From Paraescarpia echinospica (Eukaryota > Annelida > Polychaeta > Sabellida > Siboglinidae), in assembly GCA_020002185.1 (NCBI GenBank), contig CM034536.1, positions 8,292,798 through 8,356,797 on the forward strand: DNA of 64,000 bases, written 5' to 3'. The position numbers were made by a program, and so were the translations under genes. The notes beneath the pieces were generated by a model. It did no database searches. It had not been told where the DNA came from and saw only the letters and a list, made by a program, of their open reading frames with translations. Positions 57,101 to 64,000 of this stretch are shown piece by piece; the first letter of the stretch is position 1, and each line of letters opens with the position of its first letter.

Positions 57101-59028
57101 ACAGCTTTGAATGGTCCCACGTGACCATTGTATCCACTGTAGCTTGGGTCGAATACGTCGTCATACTCTTCCACGATCGATCGGAATGCCGCTCGTTCGT
57201 CGGGGGAGAGCGCGTGATCAGGATCGATGGTGACAGCTGTTGAGTGTTTGATGGCAGTAGCATTCGAGCTGCGTGTGCGTATGCTTACGGCTACGCTGGT
57301 GCATTGACTGTCTGGTATGGATGTTGCCTTGTCGGGTACGAACACTTCTCTGATTTGGCAAAAGTGTTCGTTTCTTTTCAGTGTGCGAGTGGAGTTCGTG
57401 AGATTTGGTATGCGCAATACACCTTCTACGCTGGTGATTAGTGAAGGTTGTGGCCACACATCGTTCTCGTGTACTCCTTTGTTGCCGGTGGTATCGTGAC
57501 GTGGTTCCAGAGCGAATGTGGCGTCTGCGATATACGCATCTGAAGGCAGGTCGACTTCCACGAAGTCGCCTGGCCACACAGTGATGTTGGTTGGTGGTGC
57601 TCGCAGTATGTGGGCACGGCGGACTGCATGCCTGTTGAGGGCCCTTTGTGTTGTACCATATGTGTACGTGGTGCCATCTGCGAGGGTGATGGTTCGTTTG
57701 GCGGGACGGATGGTAATGTCGTTGACTTCCATAAATGGTATCCCGGCCAGCATCTCGACATCCAGATTCTGTACCACTAGTCCACAGAACTGGAATGATT
57801 TATTTTTGCGGGCGAGTGATATGGTAATTTCGCCAACTATGGTTAGAGGCGATGATCCGTCAGCTTGGTGAGCCGATTGGGAAGAGTTCTTGATAGTACA
57901 CCCCAATCTCACTGCCGTGTCATGACGGATCATATTGCCCGTTGCACCGCTATCGAGCGTCACTCGAACGGCGTGATGGTCGTGGAACGCGTCGAGGTAA
58001 GGCGATTGTCGTACATCGATACGTTGCACGGTAGTGGTGTTTACGGGGCGTTCGTCATAAACTTCGTAGGTATCGTCGTCGCCTTCATCGACTCCGTCGA
58101 TGATATCACTGACTTGTCGTACCTTAGCCATGTAGCGGCGATCTTGTTCCGGAAGGTACGAGCACTCGCTGAGGAAGTGGTGTACATCACTGCGGCCTAC
58201 TTGTTTGCAAAGAGGGCAAGTCTTCACGCACGTGGGACGCCTAGGGTTGTTAGATGGTGCCGGTTGTCGTCTTGGGAACGCTGGTCTTTGTCCGCGTAGG
58301 TTAGGCCTAGTCTCGGTGCGCATAACCTTTGCGGTGTCAGCAGACGCAATCTCGTCTAGTAGTGATTCGAGTGCCTGTGATATTTCTGGCTTGATCGATG
58401 CTAGTGTTCTTGACCTTAGCTCTGTGCCATATCGTTGCTTTATGAGCTTAGGCAGTGCGGGGTTGATAAGTCGTAACCAGGTCAGTACTATCATGTTCTT
58501 TAGGGAAGGAGACATTTCTTCGTCAACGTGTATGACGTCACCGTGGTGCAGAATGACACTTCCCTCTTGTAGCATGTTGTCTTCAACGAAGGCCACTAGG
58601 CGCTGATACAAGTCTTCGGGGCGTTCGTCAGCTTGTAGGTGGATATCAGCAAAGTCCAGGAAATGGGCCCCTGTAGACTGGAACCCATAGTGCAGTCGGA
58701 TAGTTTGCCAGATACCGGATAAACTGGTTGAGTTTTTGGCGATCGTGTTGCGCGATATGACTGGGCAATAGTTCGCTATTTGGCCTAACATTAGATCGAG
58801 CATGTAGGCTTGCTGAATGGCTGTATGATCATTCTCGTCGGTGAAGCCGCGGTTTGGATGTGCTGCACATCGCTTCTCCCATTTAGCGTCAGTGGCGATA
58901 AACTGGGCGAAGTTTGGGTCGAGTGAGAGGGTGTAGACGAGGTTCTGGCGCCAGTTCTCAAATGTGTTGACCGTTTCCGTTTTTGTGAGGCACCACTGTC
59001 TCGGTGCGCGTTGCATGTTGTTAGCCAT
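54151..59028 (-). CDS. Gag-Pol polyprotein of the LTR retrotransposon, intact
   Basis: 1625 aa in one frame, ATG at 59028. It encodes a Gag-like region (about 1-265) and a zinc-knuckle-like CPLCKQVGRSDVHHFLSEC (about 271-289). An aspartic protease (LDSGATGNMI, about 358) is followed by reverse transcriptase (about 660-860, SNAFYQIPL, catalytic LADD near 812-815) and RNase H (about 960-1095, VTDGAVKQCG, ILTDSK). The integrase has an HHCC zinc finger (about 1212-1251, SCHHC) and a DDE core (ADIIK, RTDPAPGF, KAIRELEGE) to about 1380. A GDIVYLYSDKSKLC-like C-terminal domain follows. Order PR-RT-RH-IN and the RT-to-RH tether fit Ty3/gypsy. The catalytic box has Leu where Tyr/Phe is usual, but both Asp residues remain. 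Gag and Pol are fused without a frameshift. Similar LADD elements are, as far as I recall, seen in aquatic invertebrates. Confidence 0.93.
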   Translation of the reverse strand: MANNMQRAPRQWCLTKTETVNTFENWRQNLVYTLSLDPNFAQFIATDAKWEKRCAAHPNRGFTDENDHTAIQQAYMLDLMLGQIANYCPVISRNTIAKNSTSLSGIWQTIRLHYGFQSTGAHFLDFADIHLQADERPEDLYQRLVAFVEDNMLQEGSVILHHGDVIHVDEEMSPSLKNMIVLTWLRLINPALPKLIKQRYGTELRSRTLASIKPEISQALESLLDEIASADTAKVMRTETRPNLRGQRPAFPRRQPAPSNNPRRPTCVKTCPLCKQVGRSDVHHFLSECSYLPEQDRRYMAKVRQVSDIIDGVDEGDDDTYEVYDERPVNTTTVQRIDVRQSPYLDAFHDHHAVRVTLDSGATGNMIRHDTAVRLGCTIKNSSQSAHQADGSSPLTIVGEITISLARKNKSFQFCGLVVQNLDVEMLAGIPFMEVNDITIRPAKRTITLADGTTYTYGTTQRALNRHAVRRAHILRAPPTNITVWPGDFVEVDLPSDAYIADATFALEPRHDTTGNKGVHENDVWPQPSLITSVEGVLRIPNLTNSTRTLKRNEHFCQIREVFVPDKATSIPDSQCTSVAVSIRTRSSNATAIKHSTAVTIDPDHALSPDERAAFRSIVEEYDDVFDPSYSGYNGHVGPFKAVVNMGPVQPPQRKGRLPQYARNQLVELQNKFDELETMGVFVRPEDVPVNVEYLNPSFLIKKQSGGHRLVTAFTDVSRYSKPQPSLMPDVDNTLRKIAQWRYIATTDMSNAFYQIPLSRESMNYCGVVTPFRGVRVYARSAMGMPGSETALEELLCRVLGDLLEEGVVAKLADDIYCGGNTIAELQQNVRRLLQSFANSGLRLSAAKTTMCPTTTTILGWVWNLGSIHASQHRIATLASCDAPLTVKAMRAFVGAYKMLARVIPGCSALLAPFDEVTGGKQSSDRVTWTDALREAFKHAQTSLQTNKAITLPRPSDELWLVTDGAVKQCGLGATLYVMRNVKLMLAGFFSAKLRGRQISWLPCEVEALSIAAAIRHFSPYIVQSAHNTAILTDSKPCVQAHEKLCRGEFSVSPRVSTFLSVVSRYQATIRHLAGSANVPSDFASRNAPTCREQQCQVCSYIRQTEESVVMQRVTTDDITSGKARLPFTNRSAWLGLQADCQDLRRTHSHLTQGTRPSKKMTNAKDVKRYLNVASIARDGLLVVQRNDPLSPTRECIIVPRKVLDGLVTALHIQLDHPSSYQLKQVMHRYVFALDLDKYVESTSRSCHHCTSLRNTPNLTIAQSTNDPPEVVGISYAADIIKREKQLILVLRECVTSYTVTCFVNDERRDTLRDSIIQLCIGLRPLDGPPAVIRTDPAPGFAALVNDALLNKYRLTIELGRVKNINKNPVAEKAIRELEGEILHQQPTGGAITQVLLSVATANLNARVRNRGMSARELWTQRDQFTNEQLPLNDYSIIQQQHASRNANHEHSQISKSPRGSVPRPQHIDIGDIVYLYSDKSKLCSRCRYLVVSTEGEWINISKFAGNQLRATSYRVKRTECYKVAAEATHDLPVSYQYDELTPADDPAPPEKPPDVPVQLSYPPVTAAQPVEPSTAESHRQETATVNNESTMSYEPDQHSCPPEEPPRRSTRTRKPPEYLKDFIS

Positions 59029-59144
59029 GTTGTTACCACACCTGCTAGTGATACAGAGCCGTTTCGGCTAGCTGTTTGCGCCGTGAGGTCGGCGGACTGT
59101 CAATGTGTATCTGCTTTTATTGCGCCCGTTTTGGTGAGCGGGTT

Positions 59145-59164
59145 CGTTGTGAGCGCTGCCACCA
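59145..59164 (-). other. Primer-binding site
   Basis: The minus strand directly inside the 5' LTR starts TGGTGGCAGCGCTC. TGG is complementary to the CCA end of a tRNA. The tRNA itself is not identified. Confidence 0.65.
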
Positions 59165-59376
59165 CGCCATTAGGTGATCAAATGCACACTTCGAGTCACA
59201 CAAACAAACACTAGTACGTATGCGTAACTAGAACAGTGTTTTAATAAGAGAACACAAAACTGCAACTCACAACAGGAAGTATCCAAAACATACGAGGCCG
59301 TGACCCGGAAACTAGGGGTCACGACAATATTACCATTGAACAACAATCATGGAATAGTAACTAATAGCCATTGGCG
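59165..59376 (-). repeat. 5' LTR
   Basis: 212 bp, one mismatch to the 3' LTR, same inverted ends. An ATTAAA on the minus strand in TCTTATTAAAACAC is a possible poly(A) signal. Confidence 0.93.
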
Positions 59377-60539
59377 TAGGGTGATCCCGGGAGAAGTAGA
59401 GTGATCGAAACATAATTTACATATAGGCTTGATTCATTTAGAAATATTGCAAGCAAATTTCCAACGCCACTGTGTAAAGCTGTGTAACAACTAACATAGT
59501 GTACAACATATTGTACAACATATTGTACAACATATTGCGGGAGTCTAAACGCATTTACGTAGAGGTTTATGTTTCGTCGTTGTAGCGCCACTATTGTCGT
59601 CACATCCGGTTATGAAATTGGTCACATGGTGGCAGTGGCAATGCTGATCGATCTTCACATCGGTTCTTAATCCGCAATTACCCCAGAACAATAACACCGA
59701 TTATAGATATTCTAAAATGGTTCGTAGTATGTAGACCCACTACAATAAGACAACCCGACAACGAGGAGGCTAGTGTTGCAATTTTTCGGGAGTCTTCAAT
59801 TAACTGCATCCTGCGCCTCCCTTGACAATCACGATGGACATCAACACAAGTCACAAATATTGGTGAGGCTCATGCAGCCTCCACTCTAAATGTTGTGGGG
59901 GCCTAATTATCCCGTCAGGCAAGCCCCCACGACGCCTCGTCAAGCTAGCCCCCCACGACGCCTTGTCAGGCTAGCCCCCACGACGCCTAATGGCCGCTGC
60001 AGTGGAGGTATCTGCATGTTGTCTCCATCGTCATTTGGTCAGTGCACGGGTCCTATCAATGTGAAGACGTCCAAGTAGTTTGGTGAGCAGCGGTACATCA
60101 CCCCGTTATAATAGTCAGAAATATCCGCGACCGACACATATGCTGAACTCGTTATGACCTTTCGTCAAACCTCATACGGGGCTTGCTGCAAGTCAACTGT
60201 CATTACCTAAGTCACAGTGTCTAGTTGTGACGCTCGTGTAAACTAACACAGGATTTAGCTGTGCTTTGTTGCCCGAAGTGAAATATCGTTTACACGAATA
60301 TTTATCCTGACTCTGTTGGGGTCGATGTCATGGTTTTTCTCAGAGTTATTTATTTCTTTGGAAAAATGAAACGTAGTAACTTTTTATGTATCCAGGTCGA
60401 AGGTCAATGAAATTTTACCGCGTCTTCCACTGCCGTCTCAGTTTTCACACTTTTCAACTAGCTGAATCATGCAAGGAGATATTATAGTTGTATTCTGAGT
60501 TAAGCTACCATTTAGCTGTTTTAAAGATTTAACAAGATT
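59377..60539. other. No gene recognised; two small tandem repeats
   Basis: TACAACATATTG occurs three times near 59500-59537, and a CCCCCACGACGCCT unit three times near 59924-59988. No coding exon is recognised. Confidence 0.45.
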
Positions 60540-61322
60540 TAACAAGATTGCCATCCAGAGAATTAACTCTAGATGGCAGGTGGACAAGGAAGCCCTTTGG
60601 CTTATCGAGAGTCCAACCCTTTTATATACATATATCCAGCCCTTCTGAGGTATGTGTCGATTTTATTTTTAAACATATTCACACTACTAGCACCCACACA
60701 ATCATCAGAAAATTTGTTCCATACATTCACAGTCCTTTGTGAAAATGAAAACTTTCCTACGTCTAATCTACAGTGATTGTTTACTAATGTAACTTCATGT
60801 TCTCTAGTCTTTCTATCTTTCTTAACTGAAAAAAAAATATTTCTATCAATATTTTCATAACTATTCAATATTTTAAACACTTCTATCTGATCTCCTCTCA
60901 ATCTCCTGGTCTCTAGTGTTGTTAAACCACATTCTTTTAGGCGTTTTTCATAACTAAGATTCCTCAGTTTTGATATCATTTTAGTCGCTCTTCTCTGTAC
61001 TCTTTCTAGCATATCTATGTCCTTCTTGCGGTATGGCCTCCACGCTTGTATACAATATTCTAAATGAGGCCTAACTATTGTTTTGTACAGCGGTATTATT
61101 AGTTCTTTTTCTTTATATGCTATATTTCGCCTAATCAATCCAAGGATTTGATTTCCTTTTGAAGCTACAATTCCACACTGCTCTGAAACCTTCATGTCAG
61201 CACTAATTGTCAGCCCTAAGTCTTTTTCTTTTACAGTAGTATTTAGTACAGTTCCCCCCATTGTATATTCTACATATTCGTTCCCATGTCCTGTGTGAAG
61301 ACATTTACATTTCCCTATAAAG
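60540..61322 (-). pseudogene. CR1-like LINE, C-terminal RT and 3' end
   Basis: An uninterrupted minus-strand frame of more than 219 codons reads KEKDLGLTISADMKVSEQ, LIIPLYKTIVRPHLEYC, DMLERVQRRATKMISKL, RRLRGDQIEVFKILNSY and SQRTVNVWNKFSDD. This is the thumb and C-terminal domain of a CR1/L2-type reverse transcriptase. The element is 5' truncated near 61322, and its 3' end (CCATCCAGAG...) matches the short fragments at 17046, 28196 and 47061. The open frame suggests relatively recent insertion. Confidence 0.9.
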
Positions 61323-63462
61323 AAAGTGTATGCACAATATAGACAATATTTATTTATTTTATGTGACTTGTTACCATATATAATTTTTGCATTTTATATG
61401 TTATTCGATAAATTTTCCTTTTGCAACGATCATCGGTCACATAAGCAGGTCCGGCCAGCGAAATAATAAGCGTAATTTTTGTATTTTTAGTCGTGTTAAC
61501 TTAAAATTGCGTATTAGGTGAACATGTATCTGTTGAAGAAAGTGATATGGATATGTTGCGTTATTGGAAATATTAATTTTGGACGTTCTCAGAATGCAAC
61601 TTTAATTTCAAAGACTGGTTTCCAGTTCACCATGTGGCGCCACTGAACTGATCGAAACCGATACATTCGCGAAACAAATAGGCGCAATATGCGTTTAAAC
61701 ATGGAAAGCAAGCAGCTTTTGTACAACACGCCAGAGAGGAACTCGCACAGCACAGTTCATAAACGTATTTTACTTAAATGTATAAAATGCACAGGGACAT
61801 GTATAAGTGCCCACAAATACTATAATCTGCATTTTACCAAATATATCATGATATTTTCACACAATGACTTTTCTTCTTTATCGCACTACGTTTGTTGTGT
61901 CTGGCGCATGGATACACCTGCCTTCGCTATGCGCTGCAAGTGACAGCTGGGAAGTAAACAAATATCAAGACGGTTGTTTTGCTACAAAACAAAAGTTTTC
62001 TTGCACACGGTGCATCTGCTGCATTTATTTCACGGGACTAGTTGAACTGTTAGTATTTCCATTATTTTGTTGCTCTATTATTTGAGAAAAATTATATACT
62101 TGCATGTGTATGTAGGCATGTATGTAGCCCATTGTAGGCAGCCTTGGGGCTTGGCAGTATAGACTTTGAGTTAGACTAATAGGCATAACGTAGGCAAGGC
62201 CCATCGCCTATGGCTAATATGCATACGTCGTAGGCGGGATGCAGGTTATTTCAGCCCAAGGTAATTTCGGCCTGACGATTTCGGCCCGCAGGGCGTGAAT
62301 ATGGTAGTTTTATCTTTTGGAATGATACCATTCCAGAATGGGTTAGATTATTATTAGCTGAACAGCGCAGCGATCTACTTAAACCAGCGACTTCTTCATG
62401 CAGCTCGTTTGCCCATCCGAGTGTATTATGACCAGACGTGTAGTGTGTTCATATTTTAAATAATGTGTGCAGACTGTTAAATAAAAGATGCATACTTTTT
62501 TAATTATCTAAGGATTTAATGCCAACCCGTTGAAGTAGGCAGTCGTGAGACGCACGCACGCACGCATGCACACACATTGTCACCATCACATGCACACAAA
62601 ACACACATATGCACTCATGCAGACAGACACAAATATACAGACACACACACAAACAGACACGCACACACACATGATTAAGTAGACATATTGAAGACAAAAG
62701 ATGGGACATCTTAATATGGTTATTCCTGCCAGAGAGGGGTTTGAAATTATATGTCCAATTTGTGTGATACTACTCGAAACACATAGACAACGACAACATC
62801 TTGTATATCTATAATATTAGACATTATGTATTTCTTATGTCTTTCTGGTACATAGAATATATAAACCGTCATGTGTAATGTAAATTCATCAGCTGTCAAT
62901 GCACGGTTTCATAGCTTTATTGTTGTTTAAGTTGATCATATTTGTTTGCACTCTTTCCACGTCATACATCACAACATTTCAAATGTTATAAGTTTACCTA
63001 TGTTATGAGTAGGAAATAATGTTGTTATTTGTGACGAAATAGAAAAGATGGCTTTGCAATGGTATCAAGTTTGTTTTTGTGAGATCATTAACAATATGGT
63101 GAATGCGGACTTAGAAAATGTGCTTCGCGGGTATCGCTTATATTTGTTGTAACTCAGTACCTGTCAAATAGCTGATAACATATTTATATTAATTTCATCG
63201 CTTTATTGAGAATACTTCATATCTAGTTTAACAAGGAACATATGGTCAAACACATTTAACAACATATTTTGATTTACAGTGTTGTTTCTGACTTAACTAT
63301 AATACCATTAACATAACCTGTTCTTAACAGTCCCACCAGCATACATAGAATGGCTGGTTAATCAATATTTTGCATTAACAGTAAGTGATGGGTGCACTAG
63401 CAATGAAACCACAACAAAAACATTTTTGAAGTAAGTCTTGGCACAACAGTTTCAACATTTTG
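61323..63462. other. No gene recognised
   Basis: AT-rich sequence with a CA-rich microsatellite at about 62550-62672 and a short GGCCTGACGATTTCGGCCC-type inverted patch near 62270. I see no exon. Confidence 0.45.
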
Positions 63463-64000
63463 TCACATTTTGTTCTGAAGGATGCTGTGATGATTCTCTG
63501 CCCGTGTGCTTCCCATCCTATCAGTGCCCTCTGTATTGCTCTTGATAGCATGAGTGCTACACCTAAGAGTGGGGGGCTTCATCTTCTTCATGTCCCGAGA
63601 AGAGTAACATCTCTCCTGTAGATATTCTTCTCTGTCCAGACTGTATCCATCTTGTCTTGCTGATTCCCAGCAGTGCAAGGTTGTAGTTTTTCGTTTCCGC
63701 TGCTACTTGCGCTGTCTTTCCTGTCTGGTACATGGTCCTCACGTTCCATGTTCCCATATTAATGTGCTTGGTCGATAGAAGAGTGCCCGGCCCTGTGGCT
63801 TCCATGGTCTCGGCATTCACCACATGGCGTCATAGGTCCTCGAGATGAAGACCCTTCCCCTTCAGGCTTGTGTTCTCTGTAATTTGCTGTGTCGATGTTT
63901 CTGTAGCAGGTACATTTTTATGAGGTGGGGATGCTTGCGCCACGCTCAACCCTCCTCCTTTCTCATCCAGGCTTGGGACCGGCCATGGCGGAGTTGTTAG
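63463..64000 (-). pseudogene. RTE-type LINE, endonuclease N-terminus
   Basis: Minus strand: HINMGTWNVRTMYQTGKTAQ, NYNLALLGISKTRWIQSGQ, TGEMLLFSGHEEDEAPHS, then in another frame HGQRIITASF-like sequence. This is the apurinic/apyrimidinic-type endonuclease of RTE LINEs, often annotated as craniofacial development protein 2-like. The 5' UTR extends to the window edge and the copy is cut at about 63463, so no RT follows. Confidence 0.85.

Larger units (their letters stand above)
53855..59376 (-). mobile_element. Full-length, young Ty3-like LTR retrotransposon
   Basis: 5522 bp with 212-bp LTRs at both ends that differ at one position by hand alignment. Between them are a primer-binding-like TGG directly inside the 5' LTR, a single Gag-Pol frame, and a purine tract directly before the 3' LTR. 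It sits in a short tandem repeat (GGTGATCCCGGGAGAAGTA), which resumes on both sides; TAG flanks both ends as a possible short target duplication. No env-like frame is present. Confidence 0.95.

Noticed and set aside
54749..59214. Many plus-strand frames opposite the retrotransposon
   Set aside because: They are antisense shadows of the intact 1625-codon Gag-Pol and have no family resemblance.
63463..63823. Host gene call craniofacial development protein 2-like
   Set aside because: The GTWNVRTMYQTGK and LLGISKTRW motifs belong to the RTE LINE endonuclease; the host-gene name is a common annotation error.

Overview
The window is animal nuclear DNA. It has multi-exon genes with canonical GT-AG introns, many degraded LINE copies, DNA transposons, an LTR retrotransposon and long minisatellite arrays. 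The one clearly conserved host gene is actin-related protein 3 (Arp3), spread over 11 coding exons. The TE mix (RTE, CR1/L2-like and other LINEs, a Mutator-type transposase, a divergent Ty3-like element) and receptor genes with ephrin-receptor-like Cys modules suggest a marine invertebrate, perhaps a mollusc or another lophotrochozoan. The species cannot be named from the sequence.

Layout. 1-12.9 kb is a TE graveyard: a CR1/L2-like LINE running off the left edge; an RTE LINE interrupted by an LTR-like insertion; a frameshifted Mutator-type transposase with a partial duplicate downstream; and a LINE split by a 4.5-kb DNA transposon (7908-12408). That transposon has 29-bp terminal inverted repeats, a TA target duplication, subterminal repeats and an intron-containing DDE transposase.

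14.0-32.2 kb is one large inverted duplication (imperfect palindrome). Each arm carries the last three exons of a single-pass membrane receptor-like gene (coiled coil, Cys-rich module, TM, tyrosine-rich tail). The left copy is on - and the right copy on +, so their 5' sides face the centre. The centre holds two mirror-image 38-bp satellite arrays around a 745-bp spacer. Upstream exons are absent from both copies. Between the copies the cytoplasmic tails differ at 26 of 74 codons, all replacements and none synonymous by hand count, while the extracellular exons are nearly identical.

33.5-49.1 kb is the Arp3 gene on the - strand. Coding exons 1 to 10 plus one of two alternative terminal exons give exactly 418 aa. 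The two terminal exons (35005-35100 and 33498-33593) are both intact, equal in length, and have their own acceptor and stop. The introns hold three large minisatellites (38, 51 and 21 bp units).

49.5-64 kb is again TE-rich: two LINE RT fragments, a foldback element, a very young full-length Ty3-like LTR retrotransposon (53855-59376; LTRs differ at 1 of 212 bp; intact 1625-aa Gag-Pol with LADD in place of the usual Y/F-x-DD), a CR1-like LINE 3' end and the endonuclease end of an RTE LINE.

The points most worth following up are the palindromic receptor pair with replacement-only divergence in its signalling tail, the alternative C-terminal exons of Arp3, and the spliced DDE transposon.
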